Source: Cladorhizidae sp. MBARI D1340-BT2 (lineage: Eukaryota; Porifera; Demospongiae; Poecilosclerida; Cladorhizidae). Taken from it: DNA of 64,000 bases. Positions 1-12,689 of this stretch are shown here, one piece after another. Position 1 is the stretch's first letter. Each line of letters opens with the position of its first letter. A program made the translations under genes and the position numbers. Under the pieces are notes generated by a model. It made no database searches. It was not told the DNA's origin and saw nothing but the letters and a program-made list of their open reading frames with translations. Location of the stretch: positions 13,109,816 to 13,173,815 of the forward strand of contig JAQNBH010000013.1 in assembly GCA_028752905.1 (NCBI GenBank). The letters are read 5' to 3'.

Positions 1-3000
1 TGTAGAGCAAGCTATATAATACTAGCCACCAGTGTTGTCTGTAGAGCAAGCTATATAATACTAGTCACCAGTGCTGTATGTAGAGCAAGCTATATAATAC
101 TAGTCACCAGTGCTGTCTGTAGAGCAAGCTATATAATACTAGTCACCAGTGCTGTCTGTAGAGCAAGCTATACAATACTAGTAATCAGTGCTGTATGTAG
201 AGCAAGCTATATAATACTAGTCACCAGTGCTGTATGTAGAGCAAGCTATATAATACTAGTCACCAGTGCTGTATGTAGAGCAAGCTATATAATACTAGCC
301 ATCAGTGCTGTATGTAGAGCAAGCTATATAATACTAGCCACCAGTGCTGTCTGTAGAGCAAGCTATATAATACTAGCCACCAGTGCTGTATGTAGAGCAA
401 GCTATATAATACTAGCAAGTGCTGTCTGTAGAGCAAGCTATATAATACTAGCCACTGTCTGTAGAGCAAGCTATATAATACTAGTCACCAGTGCTGTATG
501 TAGAGCAAGCTATATAATACTAGTCACCAGTGCTGTATGTAGAGCAAGCTATATAATACTAGTCACCAGTGCTGTATGTAGAGCAAGCTATATAATACTA
601 GTCACCAGTGCTGTCTGTAGAGCAAGCTATATAATACTAGTCACCAGTGTTGTCTGCAGAGCAAGCTATATAATACTAGCCACCAGTGCTGTCTGTAGAG
701 CAAGCTATATAATACTAGTCACCAGTGCTGTCTGTAGAGCAAGCTATATAATACTAGCCACCAGTGCTGTATGTAGAGCAAGCTATATAATACTAGTCAC
801 CAGTGCTGTCTGTAGAGCAAGCTATATAATACTAGTCACCAGTGCTGTCTGTAGAGCAAGCTATATAATACTAGTCACCAGTGCTGTATGTAGAGCAAGC
901 TATATAATACTAGTCACCAGTGCTGTCTGTAGAGCAAGCTATATAATACTAGCCATCAGTGCTGTCTGTAGAGCAAGCTATATAATACTAGCCACCCAAG
1001 TGTTGTCTGTAGAGCAAGCAATATAATACTAGTCACCAGTGCTGTCTGTAGAGCAAGCTATATAATACTAGCCATCAGTGCTGTCTGTAGAGCAAGCTAT
1101 ATAATACTAGCCATCAGTGCTGTCTGTAGAGCAAGCTATATAATACTAGTCACCAGTGCTGTATGTAGAGCAAGCTATATAATACTAGCCATCAGTGCTG
1201 TCTGTAGAGCAAGCTATATAATACTAGCCACCAGTGCTGTCTGTAGAGCAAGCTATATAATACTAGTCACCAGTGCTGTCTGTAGAGCAAGCTATATAAT
1301 ACTAGCCACCAGTGCTGTCTGTAGAGCAAGCTATATAATACTAGCCATCAGTGCTGTCTGTAGAGCAAGCTATATAATACTAGCCACCAGTGCTGTCTGT
1401 AGAGCAAGCTATATAATACTAGTCACCAGTGCTGTCTGTAGAGCAAGCTATATAATACTAGCCACCAGTGCTGTCTGTAGAGCAAGCTATATAATACTAG
1501 TCACCAGTGCTGTCTGTAGAGCAAGCTATATAATACTAGCTACCAGTGCTGTCTGTAGAGCAAGCTATATAATACTAGTCACCAGTGCTGTCTGTAGAGC
1601 AAGCTATATAATACTAGCCATCAGTGCTGTCTGTAGAGCAAGCTATATAATACTAGTCACCAGTGCTGTCTGTAGAGCAAGCTATATAATACTAGTCACC
1701 AGTGCTGTATGTAGAGCAAGCTATATAATACTAGTCACCAGTGCTGTCTGTAGAGCAAGCTATATAATACTAGTCACCAGTGCTGTATGTAGAGCAAGCT
1801 ATATAATACTAGTCACCAGTGCTGTCTGTAGAGCAAGCTATATAATACTAGTCACCAGTGTTGTCTGTAGAGCAAGCTATATAATACTAGTCACCAGTGC
1901 TGTATGTAGAGCAAGCTATATAATACTAGTCACCAGTGCTGTCTGTAGAGCAAGCTATATAATACTAGCCATCAGTGCTGTCTGTAGAGCAAGCTATATA
2001 ATACTAGCCACCAGTGCTGTCTGTAGAGCAAGCTATATAATACTAGTCACCAGTGCTGTCTGTAGAGCAAGCTATATAATACTAGCCACCAGTGCTGTCT
2101 GTAGAGCAAGCTATATAATGCTAGTCACCAGTGCTGTCTGTAGAGCAAGCTATATAATACTAGTCACCAGTGCTGTATCTAGAGCAAGCTATATAATACT
2201 AGTCACCAGTGCTGTCTGTAGAGCAAGCTATATAATACTAGTCACCAGTGCTGTCTGTAGAGCAAGCTATATAATACTAGCCATCAGTGCTGTATGTAGA
2301 GCAAGCTATATAATACTAGCCACCAGTGCTGTCTGTAGAGCAAGCTATATAATACTAGTCACCAGTGCTGTCTGTAGAGCAAGCTATATAATACTAGTCA
2401 CCAGTGCTGTCTGTAGAGCAAGCTATATAATACTAGTCACCAGTGCTGTCTGTAGAGCAAGCTATATAATACTAGTCACCAGTGCTGTCTGTAGAGCAAG
2501 CTATATAATACTAGTCACCAGTGCTGTCTGTAGAGCAAGCTATATAATACTAGTCACCAGTGCTGTCTGTAGAGCAAGCTATATAATACTAGTCACCAGT
2601 GCTGTCTGTAGAGCAAGCTATATAATACTAGTCACCAGTGCTGTATGTAGAGCAAGCTATATAATACTAGTCACCAGTGCTGTCTGTAGAGCAAGCTATA
2701 TAATACTAGTCACCAGTGTTGTCTGTAGAGCAAGCTATATAATACTAGTCACCAGTGCTGTATGTAGAGCAAGCTATATAATACTAGCCACCAGTGCTGT
2801 CTGTAGAGCAAGCTATATAATACTAGCCACCAGTGCTGTATGTAGAGCAAGCTATATAATACTAGCCACCAGTGTTGTCTGTAGAGCAAGCTATATAATA
2901 CTAGTCACCAGTGCTGTATGTAGAGCAAGCTATATAATACTAGTCACCAGTGCTGTCTGTAGAGCAAGCTATATAATACTAGTCACCAGTGCTGTATGTA

Positions 3001-3876
3001 GAGCAAGCTATATAATACTAGTCACCAGTGCTGTCTGTAGAGCAAGCTATATAATACTAGTCACCAGTGCTGTATGTAGAGCAAGCTATATAATACTAGC
3101 CACAAGTGCTGTCTGTAGAGCAAGCTATATAATACTAGTCATCAGTGCTGTCTGTAGAGCAAGCTATATAATACTAGTCACCAGTGCTGTCTATAGAGCA
3201 AGCTATATAATACTAGTCACCAGTGCTGTCTGTAGAGCAAGCTATATAATACTAGTCACCAGTGCTGTCTGTAGAGCAAGCTATATAATACTGTAGCTAG
3301 TGCTGTCTGTAGAGAAAGCTATATAATACTAGTCACCAGTGCTGTCTGTAGAGCAAGCTATATAATACTAGCCACCAGTGCTGTCTGTAGAGCAAGCTAT
3401 ATAATACTAGTCACCAGTGCTGTATGTAGAGCAAGCTATATAATACTAGCCACCAGTGCTGTCTGTAGAGCAAGCTATATAATACTAGCCACCAGTGCTG
3501 TATGTAGAGCAAGCTATATAATACTAGTCACCAGTGCTGTCTGTAGAGCAAGCTATATAATACTAGTCACCAGTGCTGTATGTAGAGCAAGCTATATAAT
3601 ACTAGTCACCAGTGCTGTATGTAGAGCAAGCTATATAATACTAGCCATCAGTGCTGTCTGTAGAGCAAGCTATATAATACTAGTCACCAGTGCTGTATGT
3701 AGAGCAAGCTATATAATACTAGTCACCAGTGCTGTCTGTAGAGCAAGCTATTTAATACTAGCCATCAGTGCTGTATGTAGAGCAAGCTATATAATACTAG
3801 TCACCAGTGCTGTCTGTAGAGCAAGCTATATAATACTAGTCACCAGTGCTGTATGTAGAGCAAGCTATATAATACT
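1..3876. repeat. 39-bp satellite array, about 99 copies
   Basis: The unit is tgtagagcaagctatataat followed by actagtcaccagtgctgtc. Units differ at a few recurring positions (gtc/gcc, ctgtc/ctgta, cacc/catc), with occasional short deletions as near 415 and 455. Because 39 is a multiple of three, one frame stays open for 392 codons as a 13-residue repeat. I read that as a by-product of unit length, not a gene. The array runs off the left edge and ends exactly where a foldback repeat copy begins. Confidence 0.97.
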
Positions 3877-3978
3877 ATTACAATAACCTTCTCAATAATC
3901 AACTTGAAATTGTACTCTCTAAACGTTAGATGCTCTAGAGTCCAAACGTCGAGCGAATACAACTTCAAGTCAATAACT
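3877..3978. repeat. Degenerate copy of dispersed foldback repeat (family F)
   Basis: It starts ttacaataaccttctcaata and continues into aattgtactctct, then returns in inverted order (gtcgagcgaatacaacttca). It is an imperfect hairpin related to the copies at 21334-21413, 21544-21741, 36673-36816, 41776-41850 and 50741-50798. This is the only copy outside the kinase gene. Confidence 0.7.
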
Positions 3979-4282
3979 CGATCCCCCACTGCAGAGGCGT
4001 GGCATCCGTTGTTCGGTTCACCGCTGCAAAAACGCCATACAAAGGTGAGGAATAAGCATGGGAGGGCTAGGTTTGGGCATACCACATCCACCACACGTGC
4101 AAACAGACACACAGGAGCAAACTGTACACCCTGCCTCCACTACTTGCATCATGGTGCACCTCGGTGAATTGAATAGCTATGACAGAATAAAACTCCAGTG
4201 TCTTTTCCCTTCAGCCATCTTTTCCCTTCAGCCATTAACCATGCAGCCCCAGCCCTTCTCCACACACACACACTTCATATGA
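3979..4282. other. Unique spacer, no supported gene
   Basis: Non-repetitive sequence ending in a short CA run. It has short overlapping open frames without recognisable motifs or splice structure. Confidence 0.6.
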
Positions 4283-4688
4283 CCTCACCCTTCTTCCATA
4301 CATGTATATGTCCTCACCCTTCTTCCATACATGTATATGTCCGCACCCTTCTTCCATACATGTATATGTCCTCACCCTTCTTCCATACATGTATATGTCC
4401 GCACCCTTCTTCCATACATGTATATGTCTCACCCTTCTTCCATACATGTATATGTCCTCACCCTTCTTCCATACATGTATATGTCCTCACCCTTCTTCCA
4501 TACATGTATATGTCCGCACCCTTCTTCCATACATGTATATGTCCTCACCCTTCTTCCATACATGTATATGTCCTCACCCTTCTTCCATACATGTATATGT
4601 CCTCACCCTTCTTCCATACATGTATATGTCCGCACCCTTCTTCCTACATGTATATGTCCTCACCCTTCTTCCATACATGTATATGTCC
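4283..4688. repeat. 29-bp minisatellite, 14 copies
   Basis: The unit is cctcacccttcttccataca plus tgtatatgt, with cctc/ccgc alternation and single-base deletions. Every unit contains the near-palindrome acatgtatatgt. Open frames through it (up to 174 codons) follow only from the repeat. Confidence 0.95.
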
Positions 4689-4751
4689 ATGGATGTCCAA
4701 AATTCAAAATTGTTGCCCATAGGAGGCAGGGTCAAGGGCAAGGATGGATGG

Positions 4752-5790
4752 ACTATGGCTAAGACTAGGGCTTAGGCGGCTAAGACTAGGGCTAAGACTA
4801 GGGCTAAGACTAGGGCTAAGACTAGGGCTAAAGACTAGGGCCAAGACTAGATCTAACACTAGATCTAACACTAGGGCTAAGACTAGGGCTAAGACTAGGC
4901 TAAGACTAGGGCTAAGACTAGGGCTAAGACTAGGCTAAGACTAGGGCTAAGACTAGTAGGGCTAAGACTAGGGCTAAGACTAGGGCTAAGACTAGGGCTA
5001 AGACTAGGGCTAACTAGGGCTAAGACTAGGGCTAAGACTAGGGCTAAGACTAGATCTAAGACTAGATCTAACACTAGGGCTAAGACTAGGGCTAAGACTA
5101 GGGCTAAGACTAGGGCTAAGACTAGGGCTAAGACTAGGCTAAGACTAGGGCTAAGACTAGGGCTAAGACTAGGGCTAAGACTAGGGCTAAGACTAGGGCT
5201 AAGACTAGGGCTAAGACTAGGGCTAAGACTAGGGCTAAGACTAGGGCTAAGACTAGGGCTAAGACTAGGGCTAAGACTAGGGCTAAGACTAGGGCTAAGA
5301 CTAGGGCCAAGACTAAATCTAAGACTAAATCTAAGACTAGGGCTAAGACTAGGGCTAAGACTAGGGCTAAGACTAGGCTAAGACTAGGGCTAAGACTAGG
5401 CTAAGACTAGGGCCAAGACTAAATCTAAGACTAGGGCTAAGACTAGGGCTAAGACTAGGGCTAAGACTAGGGCTAAGACTAGGGCTAAGACTAGGGCTAA
5501 GACTAGGGCTAAGACTAGGGCTAAGACTAGGGCTAAGACTAGGGCTAAGACTAGGGCTAAGACTAGGGCTAAGACTAGGGCTAAGACTAGGGCTAAGACT
5601 AGGCTAAGACTAGGGCTAAGACTAGATTAGGGCTAGGACTAAGGCTAGGATGGATGGGGCTAAAACTAGGCTAGGGCTAGGATGGGTAGTTACTATAGTA
5701 CAAAGACAAGGCTAAGATTAGCAGGGGTATAATGGATAAGGTTAGTGTTAGATTAGGACTAGGTTGGACAGAGTTAGGGCTAAGGCTGGG
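4752..5790. repeat. 12-bp minisatellite (ctaagactaggg), decaying at its right end
   Basis: About 70 copies of ctaagactaggg, with 11-bp variants and interspersed agatctaacact or aaatctaagact variants. After about 5630 it becomes irregular (aggatggatggggctaaaac). It belongs to the CTAGGG-type family seen at several other places in the window. Confidence 0.95.
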
Positions 5791-7157
5791 TGAATTATAA
5801 CCCCTCCCCTCTCCCACACACACAACATACCTCACACACTTATAATACTAGGTGCACATTCACACACACACTCACATACTGTACACACCTCTAAGGATTT
5901 GATTAGAGCAAATACTCCAAGAGGTGCACAGCAGCAGAGCAAACTGATCAGAGATAGGAAGATGTAGTCATTTGGACATCGCGGCTTCTCCATCGAGTCT
6001 GGCAAGGTGGAAGATGGCGCTTGGGGTTGGCAGATGTAGACCATGTGACGGCCCGAGGCCTGCACATTGGCACGAGGAGACGACAAGGTTGAAAAGAGGA
6101 GTGGGAGGGAGGGAAGAAGGGAAGGGGGGAGGTGAAGATGAGAAGGGGGGAAAAGAGAGAAAGGTGACAAAATGTGATCAGTATAAAGCCTCTTTCGGAG
6201 GGTTTATAGCACACATGCACCCCTGCATTGTGCGGACTTTTGACTAACCCACCCTCCCCCATGTGGTTACGCTCAGTGACGTATAATGATTAGAGTTTGT
6301 TTGTCTTATAACCAGATGTAAGTAAGTAATGCAAACTACAATAGCTGTTTGGTCTGTAGGCTCAGCCAAACTGGTGTAGGAGGAGCCATGATAGATGTCT
6401 GTGTTCTCATATTTCTTGGGCATGCCACAATACCAAGGGCTAGGGAGCTAGGTTATTTCAACCCCACGCAGCCAGGGCTTATACTTGGGGGGCTAGTCAA
6501 CCCCACGCAGCCAGTAACAGGCTTGGATTTGGTTTTAAACGCCACCACCGCCAGAAATGGCATGGCACTTGGCATTGTCGGCCATTTTGTTTGCTGATAT
6601 AAACTGCGCATGCATCTTTCACTTTGCTAGCGATAGCTAAAATTATGCAACTTGGTGACGTAGCTACTCCACTTCATTAGGTCTCGCAAAACCCCAAGTA
6701 GATTGCCAGCAAAGTTGACTAATAGGAGCCAATGCAGACTCAGACTTGGTTTAAGAGGTCTTTTAAATGTTGCTTCTACGAATCACCCTTCTCTCAAGCA
6801 AAGCGAGTAGTGCCTCCCTCCGCAGGAGCTAGAGAAAAGAAAAGGCCTGGAGAGCCTCCCCCCCGAGGGGATGAACAAAAGAAGAATCTTCTTTTTCAGA
6901 TCTTTCCTGCTAGTTTTAGAGGTCTAAACAACTTCACAGCAGTCACTGATGGAAGACAAACTAGTGCCATAAATGCATCCAAGGTGTCTCCCCAACCCCT
7001 CCCACTTTCTAATTGCTGGAGTTAACCACATATCTATCCACATATCTTAATATATCTCACGAAATATTCAGGACAATATTTGAACAGTGAAAAAGTTAGC
7101 ACATACCTATATATGCATGATGTAGACAAGCTGTAGCTACCGTCTCCTATTCTCTAC
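5791..7157. other. Unique sequence without a supported gene
   Basis: Mixed sequence with a G-rich stretch near 6100-6170 and a short direct repeat of aaccccacgcagccag (6459 and 6499). Open frames up to 112 codons exist on both strands, but none has a recognisable domain. I see nothing firm here. Confidence 0.5.
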
Positions 7158-7486
7158 TGTGTGTGTGTGGTGTGTGTGTGTGTGTGTCTAGATTCTCTAC
7201 TACACTGTGTGTGTGTGTGTGTGTGTGTGTGCATGTGGTGTGTGTGTCTAGATTCTCTACTACACTGTGTGTGCGTGTGGTGTGTGTGTGTGCATGTGGT
7301 GTGTGTGCCTACTACACTGTGTGTGTGTGTGTGTGGTGTGTGTGTGTGTGCATGTGGTGTGTGTGTCTAGATTCTCTACTACACTGTGTGTGTGTGTGCA
7401 TGTGGTGTGTGTGCATGTGGTGTGTGTGTCTAGATTCTCTACTACACTGTGCGTGTGTGTGGTGTGTGTGTGTGTGTCTGTGTGGA
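7158..7486. repeat. GT microsatellite with interspersed unique words
   Basis: Runs of (GT)n are broken by repeated ctagattctctactacact and gcatgtggt words, about six composite units. It is low-complexity and non-coding. Confidence 0.95.
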
Positions 7487-7794
7487 CAAGCTATATCTAC
7501 TGCCTCCTCTCCCTGAGCTGTCAGCTGTTGCCATGGAGTACTTCAAGTCCATCTTGGACTGCCTGTTCCCCCTAACACTTGCTATCATCACCACTCACAC
7601 CAAACATTAGCAGTATCTAAACACGAGGTTGAGCAACTGCAATGAAGGAACATGCAGTGTTGCAAACAACATGTTGATGGACCTCTCTCTACACGGTTGC
7701 TGCTTAAAGGTTCCTTTCAAACTCCTCCATCCTTCAAGCACAAAAGGAGAATATTTGGTTCATCTACCATTTTAAAACGTAGCTCACATCAACA
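7487..7794. other. Short unique spacer
   Basis: Unique sequence between two arrays. I see no exon, RNA gene or motif that I can support. Confidence 0.5.
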
Positions 7795-8430
7795 TGGCGA
7801 GTGCTTAGCTACACACCAATGCAAAGTAGGCCACACCAATATAGGTGTGCTTAGCTACACACCAATGCAAACTAGGCCACACCAATATAGGGTGTGCTTA
7901 GCTACACACCAATGCAAACTAGGCCACACCAATATAGGGAGTGCTTAGCTACACACCAATGCAAACTAGGCCACACCAATATAGGGTGTGCTTAGCTACA
8001 CACCAATGCAAACTAGGCCACACCAATATAGGGTGTGCTTAGCTGCTCACCAATGCAAACTAGGCCACACCAATATAGGGAGTGCTTAGCTGCTCACCAA
8101 TGCAAAGTAGGCCACACCAATATAGGGTGTGCTTAGCTACACACCAATGCAAACTAGGCCACACCAATATAGGGAGTGCTTAGCTACACACCAATGCAAA
8201 GTAGGCCACACCAATATAGGGTGTGCTTAGCTACACACCAATGCAAACTAGGCCACACCAATATAGGGTGTGCTTAGCTACACACCAATGCAAAGTAGGC
8301 CACACCAATATAGGGTGTGCTTAGCTGCTCACCAATGCAAAGTAGGCCACACCAATATAGGGTGTGCTTAGCTGCTCACCAATGCAAAGTAGGCCACACC
8401 AATATAGGGTGTGTTTAGCTACACACCAAT
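7795..8430. repeat. 47-bp minisatellite, about 13 copies
   Basis: The unit begins gtgtgcttagctacacacca and ends ggccacaccaatatagg. Two variant positions alternate (ctacac/ctgctc and aaacta/aaagta), so copies fall into a few classes that recur along the array. Confidence 0.95.
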
Positions 8431-11400
8431 GCAGAATTGCCTACTCTACTTCACACACGCATGGTGACCCAACACACCCATAGGAATGTTTGAGTGAAAA
8501 ACAGTAAACTTAGCTTATATCTCCGAGAAACTGTTTGAATGACAAGCTAACCTACAGCTAGCTAATCACAATGTAAACATTGCAAGTGGGCCACCTCCCA
8601 CCATGTGAATGTCTCAGAACAGAGGCTAGCTTACAATACACAGGCTGCAGAATCAACCACAACCAAGCATGCACACAACACCTGTCATAAACAAACCAAG
8701 CGCAGAGTGAGTGTGTGTGTGTGTTTGATGGGTACATAAGTGTGTATGCATGTCTGTGAGTGTACATACATGTGTGCACACATGTATGTACATGTGTGTG
8801 CGTACAGTCCTCAGTATGTCAGCATTGTTATGATAGCTGTCTCATGCTAGGTGTATGTGTTCTACATGGCGTCCCGATATTTTGCACAGTCGCTCAGTCA
8901 AGTGGTCCTAATGGACCAGCCACATTCTTAACCTTCGGTGGACTACGACCTTATATTCATAGCTGTAACTTTATTTTTCAGGAACAACAAATATTCAAAA
9001 TCAGCAAATGCAAGCAGCATGTTGGCATAGCAACCACCTCCGAGGTAAAATAGGTTTAAAATAACAAGTAATAGCAACAGTATGTGTGTATGTTTGTAAA
9101 CTCGCAGGAAGGAACTCCATCTAGGAAACACCTCATTTCTCAGGCGAAGGAATTCAGAGTAGTTCCCGGTACGCTCAAGTGCCTGTTGCAACTTTCCTCG
9201 GTAGAAGCGCTTCCAGAATTGACGGCAGCACTGATGTCATTATTTCAACTCTCAACAAACTCTCAGTTGTCATTATTATTCATGAAGGCTGGAGTATACA
9301 GAGGAAACGTCTGGTGAGTAAATGATCGAGGCAGCCATTGGATTTACTTTTGGCCCACTTATCCTAACGATGCAAAAATCTACTGGGCATGTGCAGGTTA
9401 TAAAAAAAATTTTATTTTATTTTAAGTGGGACCAGGGGGATAGAGGTGACGCGACCAGGGAGGAGGACATCGGCAGGGTTGACAGCCAAGTAGATATGGG
9501 GTCGGCACTGTAATATTTCACTTGACCGTATCTGTCCGTCTCCTAAAAGGATGCTCACCGGTAGAGGCAATGTCTGTGGTAGGATTACATGCATTCTGTA
9601 CACCCAAGCCTCACACGCTCGACAGAAAGTGGCCACTTTTGAGGCTAGTATTGGGTACTGGCGGGGGACTGGCGTAGCATTCCCTATATTGCTTTCTCAC
9701 TGCTTTTAAAATGGCAGCCCAGAAGCAACAGAGTCTATATCTCGGCTCGCTTCTTAAGAGTATCATAAATGGCGTCTAGAGCCAACTTTGACCCCAATAC
9801 CACTTAGAGCGTGCCTTGAATCCTTTGTGAGGGTTGTACACCGACAGTCCCCCAAACAGTTATAACCATGTGAAGTTTCGTCTTCCAAGATCTTGACATA
9901 TCCATCTTGCTTTCATACTCTACTTCTGGTTGGACGGAGTGAGCAAGCAAATTAATGACTTATTATATATATTTTAATGGTCGATGATTGCAACTGCCTT
10001 CGTGAAAGGTCTCTTCCTGACTTTTGCTACCATTTCTGGAAGTTCTTCTTCAGTGGAAAGCTGCACAGGCACCTATGCTTTCATACCAGAAAAATTCTGA
10101 ATTCCTTCGCTTTTGAGCAATGAGTCTTTGGTGTAAGTTTTGTTACAGACGTAGCGCTATGTGGCTTTCGTTTGCTCTTACTTCAATGGAGCTGATCTTT
10201 ACACCAAATGCCAGCTAACTGTGTTCCATTCCCATGACACTCATTGTGTTCCAATCACATGACACTCTTAATTAAAGAAGTTTTAGAGCTAAAAATACAA
10301 CAAACCATGAATAAAGTCGGCGCTCAATCTGTCAATTAACTCAATCTGTCAATTAAGGAAAGATGACTGAGGAAAGTTGCTCGAGGCAGTGAGGAACTTT
10401 TGGATGTACGTACCCCACAAGTCATATAAGGATTGAAGGTTCATTAATTAATGGGTGGAGTTCAAATTCCAGGTGAAAGTTCAATTGCAATCGTTCAAAG
10501 CGATGCAGATATTGTGAACTGCTCAAAGCAAACATGATGTGCCCAAAGACCTCGCGACTCTTTGTGAACTGACCTCTAGGCCAGCCACACCCAACGCTAG
10601 CCATCACAGCCAGTCAGGGGGCAGATGTAGGCAGTGCATTTCAATGTTGTAGGTTAGGGTCGATTTAGGGTGGCAGCTACTTCCACAGGTCTAAAGTCTA
10701 AATGAGTCCGTGTGTGGGTGTGTGCTTACAGACTTGGCTGCCTTTGGGCCCACCCACATAATTAAAAACTGCTTGTTGACCCCTCGAAGGTTTTGTAACT
10801 CATTTTGGGCCCTTCCTCCCATGCCCCCCCCCCCCCCCCCTCCGAGCGGGCCAATCCACAACCGATACATCCAATTATCGAACGTAGCCAAAGGAAATTT
10901 GGCCATCAGTTGTAAATCAGTGTCAGCAAATATTCCTGACCCCCCTCCCCCCCCCCGTAATACAATAGAGCACTTCCATAATGACCCTGAATCTGCCCTG
11001 GTTTGGCCATTATGGCCAGCTTTAAGGGCATGGCAGGTCCAGGACAGTTGGCATGGCCTAAGGGCACAAAACCTTGATAGGGTCAATATATTACAGTTCA
11101 AAGTTCATTTTTGGCAAAAGAAATTCATTTTCATTTATATGTATTGTCCCCACGGGTGTGGCTGTTGAAAACTTGCAGCAGTTCTGGCTCCACAGGTAGC
11201 TCCCGTCTCACGAGTGAGACTCACCGAAGCATACAAGTCCAGACGAGGGCGCTCCTAGCAGAGCTCAAACAAGCACAGGAAGGCTGGCAATGAGGGGTGA
11301 TGGTGCAGTCCCTAGGAGCGATTGTAGCTTAGGTGTCACTTGCCACCTAAAGAGTCCTTTTTCCCCTCTCTTGGTGTTTAAATATCTCAAGAAAATTATA

Positions 11401-11838
11401 TTCACTATTATAATAAGAGCATTCAGGCTTCAGTACAATATATAACTTGTAGAATACGTATGTCAATCGCATTATGTACTGCTTGTTGCATGATACTGTA
11501 CTGATTCATAGCTCGTTTACATGTAACAATATTATGTCTAGTCCAGTGCACCTCCTGTAAACACAATAATGAATACAAGGTATAAAAAAACACAGACCAT
11601 CCTTCAGCTACTCCACCGATGACTTGCCAATATCCCTCACAAAAATAAAAATCCTGGGGAGAACACAGTCTATCTATCATCCATCCTCAAGAATAATGAG
11701 ATGCCAGGGCTTACATACAATCATGATCAACCTCAAGTGTGTCTTGCATCTCTGATGAAGGATGAGAAATTCATTGTGTCCACTATGCCATCTGAGAGTT
11801 CATCGAGAGTCTCATCACATTCAGTGTTTATCATATAT
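8431..11838. other. Gene-poor unique region with poly-C runs
   Basis: It holds CA/GT microsatellite stretches (8700-8810), two poly-C tracts (about 10825-10842 and 10940-10957) and one interspersed repeat copy at 9905-10215. A partial third copy begins near 9143 (gcgaaggaattcagag). Open frames up to 152 codons lack recognisable domains. No exon is supported. Confidence 0.5.
9905..10215 (-). repeat. Interspersed repeat (family G), minus-strand copy
   Basis: Read on the minus strand it matches 56080-56400 on the plus strand over roughly 300 bp. Shared words are ttgaagtaag, aacaaaacttac, gcgaaggaattcagaa, ggtgcctgtgcarctttcc and a conserved 3' part around ctcactccgtcc. No open frame or terminal repeat identifies its class. 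Confidence 0.75.
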
Positions 11839-12048
11839 GGCTTATTTATTTCTTCACGAATGATATCCCTGAACTAAATATTCATTTCTTCACGAACGAT
11901 ATCCCTGAACTAAATATTTATTTCTTCACGAATGATATCCCTGAATTAAATATTCATTTCTTCACGAACGATATCCCTGACCTAAATATCCATTTCTTCA
12001 CGAACGATATCCCTGAACTAAATGTTCATTTCTTCACGAACGATATCC
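11839..12048. repeat. 36-bp minisatellite, about 6 copies
   Basis: The unit is atttcttcacgaacgatatc plus cctgaactaaatattc. Copies differ by one to three bases. Confidence 0.9.
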
Positions 12049-12689
12049 AGTTCATACCCGGTACACACTTTCGAAGGCTACTGAACTAAATAGCAAACAT
12101 ACTTCATGAAGAGACTGCATAAGCATACATTGTAAAACTTACCTAGTCAGGATCCTGATATTGTCTGAGAAGATTCATGAACTATTCCCGCCCCCTTTTA
12201 TTTCCTCTCGTTACTATTAAGTTATCAAAGATATGTATTCTTATGGACGATTTTAAAGTCCCTAACGACCGCACTCTTGAAGTAATCTGTGACCAGCGAC
12301 AGCAGCGAGGTACTATAAGGACGCCAAACAAAGAGTGTTCGTAAAGACAATGAGAGGAAATTATGCAAGAGTTTTATTTTTATTTATCATCCTAGGCTAG
12401 CTGGCATAACTATGACTACCACCCAAAGGACAGATCAAATGAGGAGACGATGCTCCTCGCAAGCAAGCTGAGCAACCATGCAAGACATGGGCGAGAGTAA
12501 GCTGAAACCACTCCCACATCCTTGTTTAGGATGGGTAGAACGAGGCTGCATAGGCCACACCCACAGTTCCCCCTGCTGCTGAACAGGGAGGGAACTACAG
12601 CTCCCAGACGATCAGCATAATTAGAAGATGACATGACACAACATGAAGTAGACAGACTTCTCTTTAGTTTAAATCCCCAAACGCTGTGG
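12049..12689. other. Unique spacer
   Basis: No recognisable coding exon. Open frames are short and lack motifs. Confidence 0.5.

Noticed and set aside
2118..3296. 392-codon open frame of a 13-residue repeat
   Set aside because: Unit length divisible by three keeps a frame open. Variants hit all codon positions alike, and there are no flanking coding features.
4752..5790. True telomere
   Set aside because: The unit ctaagactaggg is not a canonical telomere repeat, and unique gene sequence continues on the right.
6732..7025. 97-codon frame on the plus strand
   Set aside because: No recognisable domain, and composition is like the surrounding non-coding sequence.
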